Shown: positions 17,423 through 25,906 of the stretch, in pieces
Layout of the letters: the number at the start of each line of letters is the position of its first letter
Numbering within the stretch: the stretch's first letter is position 1
NCBI RefSeq assembly: GCF_024494725.1
Contig: NZ_JANHDK010000004.1
Span: forward strand, 296,118-360,117
Reading direction: 5' to 3'
DNA: 64,000 nucleotides
Source: Haloplanus ruber
GTDB lineage: Archaea > Halobacteriota > Halobacteria > Halobacteriales > Haloferacaceae
Program-made: the position numbers and the translations under genes
The notes under the pieces: generated by a model
Told to the model about the DNA's origin: nothing
Databases searched by the model: none
The model's input: only the letters and a program-made list of their open reading frames with translations

Positions 17423-17433
17423 AATTTTATTTT
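17423..17433 (+). promoter_or_regulatory. Putative TATA box of the aldehyde dehydrogenase
   Basis: AATTTTATTTT, embedded in a short AT-rich stretch of GC-rich DNA, ends 23 nt before the ATG at 17456, consistent with leaderless transcription. Confidence 0.55.
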
Positions 17434-17455
17434 CTCGGGTCTGGTAGGCGGTAGC

Positions 17456-18889
17456 ATGACAGCCACGACGACGAGCTATGACCACGCACTCTACATCGAC
17501 GGCGACTGGGTCGACGGGGGAGCCACCCTCTCGGTCGACGACTTGGCCGACGGCGGGACGCTCGCTCGGGTGGCCGCCGCCACCGAACGGGACGCGGAAC
17601 GGGCCTTGACCGCCGCTGACCGGGCCCAAGAGCCGATGGCCGACGCCACCGTCGTCGAACGGACCCGTTGGCTCGATGCAATCGCGGAGGCCATCGAAGC
17701 GGAGTCGGAGACGTTGACACGAACGATCGTCCGCGAGGCCGGCAAACCCGTTGCCAGCGCCCGGAGCGAGGTGGCGGCCGCCGCCGAGCGGTTCCGACGG
17801 GCCGTCGGCGAGGCCCGGTCCCTCCAAGGCGAGTATCTGGAGGGGACGACAGCCGGCCACGAGGGATGGAACGCCGTCATCCAGCCACGTCCCGTCGGCA
17901 CCGTCGCGTGTATTGCTCCCTACAACTACCCTCTAGCGACGACGGCGCTCCAGGTTGCGCCGGCGATTGCCGCGGGCAACAGCGTCGTCCTCAAGCCCTC
18001 CTCGAAGACGCCGGTCTGCGCGGCGATACTGGCTCGCCTCGTCGACGAGGTGACGGACGTGCCGGACGGCGGCTTCAACGTCGTCCTCGGCCGGTCGTCG
18101 ACCATCGGGGACTACATCGCGGGCGACGACAGGGTCGACGCCATCGCCATGACAGGGTCGTCGGACGCCGGAAAGCACATCGCGCGCGAGAGCGGCCTCG
18201 CGAGACTCCACATGGAACTCGGGGGGAACGCCCCGGCCATCGTCTTCCCGGACGCCGACCTGGGTGCCACCGCGGACGCCTGTGCGAAGGGGGCGTTCAG
18301 CTTTGCTGGCCAGCGTTGCTCCGCCGTCGGGCGGATACTCGCTCACGAGGCGGTCCACGACGACTTGGTCGACCGTCTCGTCGGTCGCCTCGAGGAGTGG
18401 CAACCTGGCCCGCTGTTCGACGAGTCCACCGCCGTCGGTCCGCTCATCTCGGAGTCGCAAGCCGAGTGGGTCGCGGAACTCGTCGACGACGCGGTCGACC
18501 GGGGCGCAACCCTCGTCGCCGGCGGTGATCGCGACGGCCGGTGGTTCGATCCGACCGTCCTGTCGAACGTCCCGAACGACGCCCGCATCCTGCACGAAGA
18601 GCAGTTCGGACCCGTCGCCGCCATCGCCGAGGTAGCGTCGGAGGCCGAGGCGCTTGCCCTCGCGAACGCGGACGACCTCGGTCTCGACGCCGCGGTGTTC
18701 ACCGGCGACCACGATAGGGCCATGCGAGTCGCCGAGACTGTCGAGGCCGGGGCAGTCCGCATCAACGGGGCACCGAGCCACGGCCTCGGCGACATCCCAT
18801 TCGGCGGTGTCGGTGACTCCGGGGTCGGCCGTGAAGGCCTCGGTCACACCGCCGAGGAGTTCGTCACCAGCAAAAGTATCGTCCTGTAA
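17456..18889 (+). CDS. Aldehyde dehydrogenase (lactaldehyde/glyceraldehyde type)
   Basis: A 477-residue NAD(P)-dependent aldehyde dehydrogenase. The conserved Asn is in IAPYNYPLA (about residue 149), the catalytic Glu in ELGGNAP (about 248) and the nucleophilic Cys in FAGQRCSA (about 283). A late PFGGVGDSG and C-terminal TSK complete the family pattern. It resembles archaeal non-phosphorylating glyceraldehyde and lactaldehyde dehydrogenases. Lactaldehyde is the aldehyde product of rhamnulose or fuculose 1-phosphate aldolase, so it could oxidise the product of the neighbouring aldolase to lactate. That link is inference from context. Confidence 0.93.
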   Translation: MTATTTSYDHALYIDGDWVDGGATLSVDDLADGGTLARVAAATERDAERALTAADRAQEPMADATVVERTRWLDAIAEAIEAESETLTRTIVREAGKPVASARSEVAAAAERFRRAVGEARSLQGEYLEGTTAGHEGWNAVIQPRPVGTVACIAPYNYPLATTALQVAPAIAAGNSVVLKPSSKTPVCAAILARLVDEVTDVPDGGFNVVLGRSSTIGDYIAGDDRVDAIAMTGSSDAGKHIARESGLARLHMELGGNAPAIVFPDADLGATADACAKGAFSFAGQRCSAVGRILAHEAVHDDLVDRLVGRLEEWQPGPLFDESTAVGPLISESQAEWVAELVDDAVDRGATLVAGGDRDGRWFDPTVLSNVPNDARILHEEQFGPVAAIAEVASEAEALALANADDLGLDAAVFTGDHDRAMRVAETVEAGAVRINGAPSHGLGDIPFGGVGDSGVGREGLGHTAEEFVTSKSIVL

Positions 18890-18905
18890 TCTCACCGACC
18901 CAGGG

Positions 18906-19649
18906 ATGCACGCCCACACGCTCGCGCCTCTCGATACGGCGATGGATGTCGTCCACGACGAGCGATCGGAAGTCACCGCCGAACGCGACGCGTTCGCGGC
19001 GCTGGCCGATCGGATCGCGGCGTGTCCAGCCCAATCGCCGCCGACGGCACCCCGTCACGATACTGGCGCCACCGTGACTGGCGTCGGTGTCTCGTCCGTT
19101 GGCTCCGCCTCCGACGGCGATCCGTCCGAGCGCCTGCGACGGGCCTACCGGGAGACGGTCATGAGCGTCGACCACTACGACGCCGTCTACGGCGAGTCCC
19201 TGTTCGAAAACGCCGCGACCGAACTCGGTGCCGACCTCGCGACGGCGCTCCGTGGCGGTGTCCCCTTCTCACCCGCGTTTAAGTCGAAACTCCACGAGAC
19301 GGTCATGGATGCTCGGGCGGAACGCAAGTGGTTCCTGGAACGTCTACGGACGGAGACGGCGTCGCTGACCGATGCCAGAGAGACGCTCGGCGATATCGTC
19401 GACACCATCCCACGGAACGGCAGTACGCCCTCCCAGACAGTCGATGAGTTATGGCGACGATGTGACGATGTCGGCCGCGAGCGTCAGGATGTCCTCCGAA
19501 CCCAGTTTCGTTCGGCGCCGGACGGGTTGTACGAGCATCTCTATCGCGACCAGTCGTGGACGTACCCGGTATTGAACGTCGTGGCGATGCTGGTGGCGGA
19601 CCTCGATGGCTTGCGTCGCATCGACGATTCCAGAGAGTTCGGACGATGA
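18906..19649 (+). CDS. Haloarchaeal helical protein of unknown function
   Basis: A 247-residue acidic protein resembling a haloarchaea-specific uncharacterised family (DUF7260-like). It appears largely helical, with a charged N-terminal helix and many Asp/Glu/Arg residues, and no catalytic motif or membrane segment that I recognise. The ATG at 18906 lies 16 bp after the aldehyde dehydrogenase stop; longer frames into that gene are artefacts. It converges on the integrase and marks the boundary between the sugar locus and the accessory island. Its association with either side is unclear. Confidence 0.75.
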   Translation: MHAHTLAPLDTAMDVVHDERSEVTAERDAFAALADRIAACPAQSPPTAPRHDTGATVTGVGVSSVGSASDGDPSERLRRAYRETVMSVDHYDAVYGESLFENAATELGADLATALRGGVPFSPAFKSKLHETVMDARAERKWFLERLRTETASLTDARETLGDIVDTIPRNGSTPSQTVDELWRRCDDVGRERQDVLRTQFRSAPDGLYEHLYRDQSWTYPVLNVVAMLVADLDGLRRIDDSREFGR

Positions 19650-19658
19650 CTCGTCGTC

Positions 19659-20909
19659 TCAGGACCGATCGACGTCGTCGACCGCCTCGAGGGCATCCGT
19701 TGCGACATCACCCAGTTCGCCAGCCTCGATATGCGAGTACCGCTGACGGACCATCTCCTCCGAATTGTCGAGATACCGGGCCGCGACCGTATATCCGAAC
19801 GCCCGGACGAGCACCTCACCCATCCCTCGCCGACCGCCGTGAGGCGCGAGATAGTCGTGTTTCGGATGGTCGATGTCGATATCTGCAGTGTCCGAGAGCC
19901 GCTGGAGAATTGACCGGGCGCCGTCCGTCGTGATCGACGGTGGCCGAATATCCTCGTCAAGCGTCAACAGCAGGTCCCGAGCGTACTCGTTACGTCGCTC
20001 GTCGATGGCAGCCGGCTGTTCCCCTCGGTCGGCCAGCTCGTCTTGTACGAGCGTCGCCAGCGTCCGTTGGTCGAACGTCGGAAACACCGGCCAGCGCTCT
20101 GTCGGTGGGTCCATCAGCCGACGGTAGCTCCGTAGCGGCGAGATCACCGGGTCGGGGAGACTCGCAGCGTCCCACTGCTGTTTCTTCCGGTAGACGTCCA
20201 TACTCCCGTCCTCGAGGGAAAGGTCCTCCCAGCGGACGCCACGGCGTCGCGGGTCGTTCGGGTCTCGGAGGAGTTCCCCGACGCGAACGGCGGTGTAGGC
20301 GAGGACAACTACGAGCGCCCGGTCACGAGCCGCCTTCAGCGCCTCGTAGCGCGCTCGCTGCTTGTCAACGAGGTTAGTGTCCTCTGCAAGTGTCGTGTAC
20401 GTCTCGACGGCGGCGCGGGCCCGCGCGTCGACGTGCTGGGTGAGGGCGTGGCGCTGTTCGGACGTCCAAGCCTGCTGGTCGCCGGGCTTGCGGCCGCTGT
20501 CCTCCGGCAGCGGCGCCATCGCACTCGCCCGCTGGGCGTAGTGAGCTTCGAGATAGCCCTCGTTGACACACCAGCCACACCACGCGGAGATATAGCGATA
20601 ATAGGTTTGTACCGTGTTCTGCTTGAGTCCCCGGTCACCAGCGAGGTGCCGGGCATATTCGCGGAAGATACGCTCGTCGAGGTCCTCGAAGGTGGGGGCG
20701 CGGTCGGCGTCGTCGGGGACGATTCCGGTCCAGTCGTCGGCGCCGCGGTCGCCGGCGGTCCACCCGGCGAATCGTTCGAGTTCGCGGGCGGCGTTGCGTC
20801 GATAATTCCCGCCGTCACCAGCGCGGCCTTTCCCCTTGTCCTGAAGGTAGCGCTCGAAGGACTCCGAGAGTGAGGTCAGCGTCCGTTCCGTCGATGAATT
20901 CCGGTCCAT
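19659..20909 (-). CDS. Tyrosine recombinase/integrase
   Basis: A 416-residue XerC/D-like recombinase. An N-terminal SAM-like core-binding domain (about residues 10-130) precedes the catalytic domain. The first catalytic Arg is in TAVRVGEL (about 224), His-x-x-Arg is in HGGRR (about 366) and the nucleophilic Tyr is in RQRYSHIEAG (about 400). It probably integrates or excises a mobile element, and this fits the change from metabolic genes to TA systems and transposases downstream. No tRNA or clear attachment repeats were found beside it, so the limits of the element are not established. Confidence 0.9.
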   Translation of the reverse strand: MDRNSSTERTLTSLSESFERYLQDKGKGRAGDGGNYRRNAARELERFAGWTAGDRGADDWTGIVPDDADRAPTFEDLDERIFREYARHLAGDRGLKQNTVQTYYRYISAWCGWCVNEGYLEAHYAQRASAMAPLPEDSGRKPGDQQAWTSEQRHALTQHVDARARAAVETYTTLAEDTNLVDKQRARYEALKAARDRALVVVLAYTAVRVGELLRDPNDPRRRGVRWEDLSLEDGSMDVYRKKQQWDAASLPDPVISPLRSYRRLMDPPTERWPVFPTFDQRTLATLVQDELADRGEQPAAIDERRNEYARDLLLTLDEDIRPPSITTDGARSILQRLSDTADIDIDHPKHDYLAPHGGRRGMGEVLVRAFGYTVAARYLDNSEEMVRQRYSHIEAGELGDVATDALEAVDDVDRS

Positions 20910-20933
20910 AGTCTTGTGAAGTGGGAGAACGTG

Positions 20934-21443
20934 TCAGTCACACAGACAGACGCCGCCTTCCCGGATCTGGCTCACTGCGAACTGATGGACGGCGTTGGCG
21001 AGGTCAGTCATTGCTTCTGCTTGTTCTTCAGTTGGACGCCCACCGCCGTAATAACTCTCTGTCCGGTTCTCGCTGTAGAGGTCCTTTATCGCCTCTGTGG
21101 TCTCTCGCTCAAATAGCCCAATCTGGTGGGCTCGGTCGTAGCTGAACTGGTGGTCCTGAAAGTCCTGAAGCGTATCGTTCGTCATCGCGAGCGCGTACGC
21201 CTCAATCGACCGTTCGATAGCGCCGAAACAGACCTCGATGACGGCCGTGTAGTACCCGTCCTGTGCTTGGAGAGTGTCAACGACTTCGAGGAGGCGACAC
21301 GCTTTCGTCAACTGTGTCTTCCAGTCTTCATCAGCACTGATCCCGTCCTCGAACGCTGTCCGACCGCGTCCCACCATCTCGAAGGCATCCTGTGCGCGGT
21401 CGAGTGCTTCGAGCACAACGGTCGGATCCGAGCCGTTACTCAT
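20934..21443 (-). CDS. HEPN-like protein paired with MNT nucleotidyltransferase
   Basis: A 169-residue helical protein encoded directly after, and overlapping by 8 bp, a nucleotidyltransferase-fold gene. This arrangement, size and helical character are those of HEPN proteins in HEPN/MNT toxin-antitoxin modules. HEPN members are usually RNases with an R-x4-6-H motif; I see R and H residues in a YDRAHQ segment but not a clear canonical motif, so it may be a divergent or inactive subfamily. The ATG at 21443 overlaps the MNT stop as ATGAGTAA, supporting translational coupling. Confidence 0.65.
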   Translation of the reverse strand: MSNGSDPTVVLEALDRAQDAFEMVGRGRTAFEDGISADEDWKTQLTKACRLLEVVDTLQAQDGYYTAVIEVCFGAIERSIEAYALAMTNDTLQDFQDHQFSYDRAHQIGLFERETTEAIKDLYSENRTESYYGGGRPTEEQAEAMTDLANAVHQFAVSQIREGGVCLCD

Positions 21444-22131
21444 TGGTGGCCCCTTCCTCCAAAAGGAGGTTTTCGACGGTGTCAAAGTCATTCGTCTTGT
21501 ACACCGGGATCCCGGAAACGACGATTCCCCGGATATCCTCGGTGTACGACGGGATCGCCCGGACGGCCTCGATGTCGATATCGTAGGCGTATCGGTCGCC
21601 GTCGAACTCCGTGTCTTCGAGGTCACGAGCAACTGCATTCGCTTCGCGTTGGCTTTCAGCCCGCCCAGACCGAGTTAGTACCCAGAGATCGATATCGCTC
21701 CGTCGGTCAGCCTCGCCCCGAGCCACACTCCCATAGAGGATGATACCGACGATGTCGTCGATATTCTCACGAAGTTCTGTGACCGCAGCTTTGACCGGTT
21801 GGTGATACTCTGATTGGGGTATGCGGAGGATTGGATCGTCCGGGATGGACAGGCGCTGTCTGTTGATCTGGACGAGTCGCTGGTTGCTTTCGGAAGATTC
21901 CACCACCAAGTCGTTCGCGCTGAGAACGTTCACTGCCCGTCGGACAGACTGGTGTGAGTGGCCGATCTGTGTCGCGAGCTCTCGCAGTGAGAAATCACTG
22001 AATCGGTGGTTCGTTAAAAAGAGAAGAACATCGCTCGTCGCTTTGTGTTTGAATAAATCTGGATCTGAAGGTGGTATTGAAAGAGAAATGCCGACTCCAG
22101 ACGAATCCTTGGTATCCGCCTCACGGTTCAT
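21436..22131 (-). CDS. wHTH-fused minimal nucleotidyltransferase (MNT)
   Basis: A 231-residue two-domain protein. The N-terminal part (about residues 30-90) is a winged helix with a recognition helix around HSHQSVRRAVNVL. The C-terminal part has the nucleotidyltransferase signature GSVARGEADRRSDIDLWV (about 134-151), including the GS and D-x-D residues that bind metal and NTP. In HEPN/MNT systems the MNT protein neutralises the HEPN toxin by adding nucleotides to it; the DNA-binding domain would add autoregulation. I chose the ATG at 22131; a GTG lies at 22143. A strong TATA-like element lies 23-37 nt upstream. Confidence 0.82.
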   Translation of the reverse strand: MNREADTKDSSGVGISLSIPPSDPDLFKHKATSDVLLFLTNHRFSDFSLRELATQIGHSHQSVRRAVNVLSANDLVVESSESNQRLVQINRQRLSIPDDPILRIPQSEYHQPVKAAVTELRENIDDIVGIILYGSVARGEADRRSDIDLWVLTRSGRAESQREANAVARDLEDTEFDGDRYAYDIDIEAVRAIPSYTEDIRGIVVSGIPVYKTNDFDTVENLLLEEGATNE

Positions 22132-22151
22132 ATGCCGTATCACGGACCACT

Positions 22152-22168
22152 ACTATAAAAATATTATA
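22152..22168 (-). promoter_or_regulatory. Promoter TATA region of the HEPN/MNT operon
   Basis: The run ACTATAAAAATATTATA is strongly AT-rich and lies 21-37 nt upstream of the MNT ATG at 22131, the expected archaeal TATA position. Confidence 0.55.
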
Positions 22169-22189
22169 CGTGATCTGGAGTTGTCCTAA

Positions 22190-22739
22190 ATATCTACCCT
22201 GACAGCAACGGACGTGCAGAGAAAGAGATTCGTCAGCTCCGGGCCTCACTACGTTCCGTCAAAGGCTCTGGTCGATCACGAGGGCCGCCACGCCGGCGAC
22301 GTCGGCTCGGCTGAAGAGACCCAGAGAGATCTCAGACTCCGTTATTGGCGGCGCTACTTGGGGAAGCGTCTTTCTGAACCGGTTGCAGCATTCGTACTTT
22401 ACCGACGGCGTCGGGGTACTTCAAAGTGGTCGTGATTATCGGAGTAATCATAACCAACGTTGACAGGAGCCTCATGTCTAGTTTTACCATGATACAGAGG
22501 TTCTATCCACGGAAATGGAGACTTGGTTAGTGCCATAAATCATATAACGCTATACCAAAAATGCGACCTTGGAAGTTGAGACTACAGCGGGTATAGCGGG
22601 GCTGTAATGCGTGGTTTCGGCCGGTCAAGTGAGCGGAAACTGATTCAGATTGCTCTCCAAATGGCCCATCTTGTTGAACCACCGACCATACACACGAATT
22701 TCGACGACTTCCGGCAGCGTTGCCACTCAAACGCCGGGC
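22190..22739. other. Gene-poor stretch before the IS element
   Basis: About 550 bp with only short, unconvincing reading frames. The only structure I can point to is a perfect inverted repeat TGATTA-N6-TAATCA at 22433-22450. It may be decayed mobile-element DNA. Confidence 0.4.
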
Positions 22740-24470
22740 TATCACGGGGTGAGTCCCGTTACTAACCGATTCCAGTTTCCTTGTTCAACAGCGTTAGCGT
22801 ATTGTCCGCTGTCACGATTGGCGAGTGTTCATACTCACCAGTCAATTCGACCTGCACAAGCAGGTCCACCGCTCGCCAGATCGAGTACAGCAGACACGCG
22901 AACGCGAAGTAAAAGAATCGGAGACCGAAGTCTTTCGACGTCGTTGCAGCCATGAACCGCTTGATCGATTTGTAGCCACTTTCGATCTCCCAGCGATAGC
23001 CGTACTCGGTAAGGAACCCACTACTGCGATTCGTCATAAACACCGAGTACTGCCGGTGATCCTCGTGCTCAGTGTTCTCTTTCCGGCGGTAGATCAGCGT
23101 CGTCTCGTGCCATTCGTTCTTCCCGAGGTGGAGCTTCCGGTCGGTCTCATATCGATCCCGGTCTCGTTGGAGCAGCCGCTTGGCCTGGGCTTTCTCGCTG
23201 GTCTGCATCCGCTTGGGAACGACATAGGAGAGCCCGCGCTGGCTGAGCATCTCCAGGACGTGCTGGCTGTCGAACTCCCGGTCCATCAGTACGTTATCGA
23301 CGTGAACGATCCCCTCGGCTGAATCCAAGAGGTTCTTGACGATTTCTAAGCGGGACTCACCCTTCCGAACTGGCCGTGCGTCCAGCACAATCGGCACGGC
23401 ATTCCCTACTAATTGGACGGTGGCCCACTGATAAGCGTACTCGTCGGTCTTCTCCTTCGTCCCGATGATCTCGTTCTCGTGGCCGGTCCTGTCGCCGGTG
23501 AAAGGATCGGCTTCAGTGATGTCGATTGCAACAATCCCAGCCCGAAAGAACTGCTCCGTCTCCGCGACCTGGTTCAGAAGCCTATTAACGGCCTGCCGGT
23601 ACATCTCACGAATCTCTAATACCGAGAGATCACGAATATGCTCGCGGTGAGCGTGGCCCAAAGGTGTCCGCTCTCGAGTTGACTCGTAGGTGAAGCTGCG
23701 AGCGCCTTCGTTGGCAGCCAGATTTTCGCGAAGTCCGAGATACGTCTGTAAGTCCCAGTAGGCGTTCTCGTGGATCTCACAGCCCTTCCCTCGGTCCAGC
23801 GAGAATGCCGGGAAGACAACGCGGCTGACATGCTCCGTAATCGTTGCTGCTTCGTCGAGGACAGCTTGATCGTCTGGGTCCGATTCGAACTCTTCGTCAC
23901 CGTGAGACGGACGGTGTCGCTTTGGTTTGCGCGGAACGTTGACACCCGCATTCTGGGCTTTGATGAGGATGGTTCGCGCAGCTGTCTCGATTGTACTGCG
24001 AAACTCGGCAGTGAACCGCTTGTGCCAACTGCGCCACAGCGTCGATTGATTCGGCACTGTCTCCAGACCCAATTGCTCGCAGAGTTCTGGACGCCGATCG
24101 AGATACTCGACGAGTGCTGTCTCATGGGCCCAGCCGTGGCACTCTTTCAGGACGAACACGCGAAAGAGGATTTCCATCCCGTATCGAGTTGGGCCCGCGT
24201 AGCGGTCGTGCGCGTCGAAGTCGAAATACGTCAACGGGAGTGAGTGGACGAACTTTTCGACCGACTCGTGGCGGTCGTGCCTGAACCAAGTCTGCGAGAC
24301 GATCCGAACATCTGACTCCAGCCCGTCGAGCGAGCTTTGCCCGTACAGCGGCGTCGCATCGTACACTGGCCAATCAGCGTGTGGTCGGTGGGCAATCCGT
24401 CGAAAGACACTCCGGCGAGACTCACGAGTTGGTGCCACTACGAGACGCTGAACACGACTCGCTCAAAAAC
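22740..24470 (-). mobile_element. IS4-type insertion sequence (approximate limits)
   Basis: The full-length transposase gene occupies almost the whole element. GAGTCCCGTT just left of the gene and the complement of AACACGACTC (24451-24460) match in eight of ten positions and may be the inner parts of terminal inverted repeats. Exact ends and target duplications could not be fixed. Confidence 0.6.
22762..24438 (-). CDS. IS4-family DDE transposase
   Basis: A 558-residue transposase. The C-terminal catalytic region contains the IS4 signature Y-x2-R-x3-E-x6-K (YGYRWEIESGYKSIK, about residues 481-495). Asp residues of the DDE triad are likely those in VAIDITEADP (about 321) and VLMDREFDS (about 395). 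The N-terminal part (about 1-190) is shared with a truncated copy at 48.3-48.8 kb. The frame is intact, so the element may be active. It interrupts or borders the gene for the pRiA4b ORF-3-like protein. Confidence 0.88.
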   Translation of the reverse strand: MAPTRESRRSVFRRIAHRPHADWPVYDATPLYGQSSLDGLESDVRIVSQTWFRHDRHESVEKFVHSLPLTYFDFDAHDRYAGPTRYGMEILFRVFVLKECHGWAHETALVEYLDRRPELCEQLGLETVPNQSTLWRSWHKRFTAEFRSTIETAARTILIKAQNAGVNVPRKPKRHRPSHGDEEFESDPDDQAVLDEAATITEHVSRVVFPAFSLDRGKGCEIHENAYWDLQTYLGLRENLAANEGARSFTYESTRERTPLGHAHREHIRDLSVLEIREMYRQAVNRLLNQVAETEQFFRAGIVAIDITEADPFTGDRTGHENEIIGTKEKTDEYAYQWATVQLVGNAVPIVLDARPVRKGESRLEIVKNLLDSAEGIVHVDNVLMDREFDSQHVLEMLSQRGLSYVVPKRMQTSEKAQAKRLLQRDRDRYETDRKLHLGKNEWHETTLIYRRKENTEHEDHRQYSVFMTNRSSGFLTEYGYRWEIESGYKSIKRFMAATTSKDFGLRFFYFAFACLLYSIWRAVDLLVQVELTGEYEHSPIVTADNTLTLLNKETGIG

Positions 24471-24936
24471 GCCGCTCTCTTGATGAGCCATACTGATCGA
24501 TCGATTCTCCCTCGGTATTCACAACTGCTGGTTCCGTATCGCTTGGTTCGTCGTCGAGGACTTCCTTCAGGATAGCGTAGAAGCGCCACTCGTCACCGTA
24601 GTCGTAGAGGTAACAGATGCGGTCGTACTGTTCGAGGTCCAACTGTCTCGCCATCTCACCAATCGTCACCTCACCCGCATTCTCAAGGCGTTCGGTGCGA
24701 AAAACCGGATCACCGCCACTCGATTGCTCGTATTCCTGTGGGCACTGATACTTGACTTCACTATCCCAGTACTCCTCGTCGTTCCCCATGAACCAGAGAT
24801 GGGTCTGGTCGAGACCGACTGCAGGATTGATCGCTGACTGGAATTCAGCAATCCTTCTGTCAGCACCGACGACGATGTCCCGCCACAGCGATGTCGGATC
24901 GGGAGCGAATTTGACCCGGAAGCGATACGCGGTCAT
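24463..24936 (-). CDS. Plasmid pRiA4b ORF-3-like protein
   Basis: A 157-residue protein of the pRiA4b ORF-3-like family, recognised by the N-terminal YRFRVKF/LWRDIVV strand pattern and the characteristic YLYDYGDEWRFYAIL segment (about residues 108-122). The function of the family is unknown; it is common on plasmids and near mobile elements. The last codons reach into the probable end of the neighbouring IS, so the C-terminus may have been changed by that insertion. Confidence 0.78.
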   Translation of the reverse strand: MTAYRFRVKFAPDPTSLWRDIVVGADRRIAEFQSAINPAVGLDQTHLWFMGNDEEYWDSEVKYQCPQEYEQSSGGDPVFRTERLENAGEVTIGEMARQLDLEQYDRICYLYDYGDEWRFYAILKEVLDDEPSDTEPAVVNTEGESIDQYGSSRERRF

Positions 24937-25020
24937 CCTTGCCTCTCCATTCCCATGCCAAAAAGCCTGAAATCATCGGTTCTCAATACCTGTGATGGAT
25001 GGGTCCACACAGTGGATCAA

Positions 25021-25527
25021 TCATCGATACGCTGCGATATCTCGATAGGGCACGTAGTAGCCAATCTCATCGATCCACGTCGAGAGCCATCCGTCAGCAG
25101 TCTGTTCAGTAATCTTCCCAGCATTGATCGCGGCGAGGAGCACGCCGACCGACCCGACAACTGTCACGCCCTGTTCTTTCGCAAATGATCGGGCATCGCC
25201 ATCGTCGGTCAGCAATCGGCCGTCGTGTGCGTCTGCGAGGGCGAACGCCTGTGCTTCACCCGGATCGAGATGGTCACCGACGACCGCCTCTCTGTTTGCG
25301 ACTGTGCCCGAAATGGTCGCGACTGGAATCCCGTCGTCGAGTGTATCGAGTGCTGTCTGGAGATACGAATGATCAGCAACGCCGTGTTCGAGTTCCTCGC
25401 GAACGACCGGCACTGTACAGATCCCAGAGAGTCCTGCAACCACCCACAACTGGTCGATGTACGCAAAATTCGAGAGGACAGTCGTGTTCAGGACACTCGG
25501 ATTCGCCGGAATATCATCGCCTGTCAT
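25021..25527 (-). CDS. PIN-like toxin (DUF3368/VapC-type)
   Basis: A 168-residue PIN-fold protein. Acidic residues expected for a metal-dependent RNase are in VLNTTVLSNF near the N-terminus (here N rather than the usual D), VREELEHGV (about residue 45), DPGEAQAFALA (about 92-102) and LLTDDGDAR (about 110-118). This matches the DUF3368 group often found as toxin partners of short DNA-binding antitoxins. The start overlaps the upstream gene by 4 bp (ATGA). The N-terminal Asp-to-Asn change could weaken catalysis, if the alignment is right. Confidence 0.78.
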   Translation of the reverse strand: MTGDDIPANPSVLNTTVLSNFAYIDQLWVVAGLSGICTVPVVREELEHGVADHSYLQTALDTLDDGIPVATISGTVANREAVVGDHLDPGEAQAFALADAHDGRLLTDDGDARSFAKEQGVTVVGSVGVLLAAINAGKITEQTADGWLSTWIDEIGYYVPYRDIAAYR

Positions 25528-25892
25528 TTCGCAGGCGATTCCTCAGTCTCCGAGTCCTCATCCTCAAATTCGAGTCCGCTCGCTGCCTCTACTTCGTAGG
25601 CTGCGTCGTCTTCGTCAACGAGTCCGAGGCGGGGTTCGACGCCGTGCTCACGGAGGAGATCACGCATCGTCCAGCGATCGACATCGGCAAGCCGCGCAGC
25701 ATCACCGAGTGTGATTCGTTCGCGTTCGTAGAGCGCAACCGCAGCCGCAATGCGCTCATTCTCGTGGTCTTCGAAGTATTCGCGGACGAATTCACGTAAC
25801 GCATCGCTCTTGCCTCCGAACACGCCAGCCTCGACAGCACCCTCGATGAGTAGATCGAGGTCATCCGGATAGGAGCCAGTGATTCGAGCCAT
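25524..25892 (-). CDS. Antitoxin-like DNA-binding protein (UPF0175-like)
   Basis: A 122-residue acidic protein. The N-terminal part has a ribbon-helix-helix-like segment (about residues 1-45), followed by a helix-turn-helix-like stretch (ERITLGDAARLADVDRWTM, about 56-74) similar to UPF0175 antitoxins, then a strongly acidic tail. Overlap with the PIN gene and small size indicate that it is the antitoxin and autoregulator of a type II TA pair. The pair lies directly against the end of a truncated flavoprotein gene. Confidence 0.75.
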   Translation of the reverse strand: MARITGSYPDDLDLLIEGAVEAGVFGGKSDALREFVREYFEDHENERIAAAVALYERERITLGDAARLADVDRWTMRDLLREHGVEPRLGLVDEDDAAYEVEAASGLEFEDEDSETEESPAK

Positions 25893-25906
25893 TTGTCTAT
25901 CCGAGC

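Noticed and set aside
16274..17860. Long N-terminal extension of the second PfkB gene
   Set aside because: It would overlap the aldehyde dehydrogenase and its promoter; the conserved kinase begins at the ATG at 17239.
22214..22435. 73-codon frame between MNT and the IS
   Set aside because: GTG start, basic and low-complexity, no promoter or homology.
22680..24480. CTCAAACGCCG and CTCAAAAACGCCG as IS terminal repeats
   Set aside because: They are in direct, not inverted, orientation and differ in length, so they do not fit IS4-type ends.
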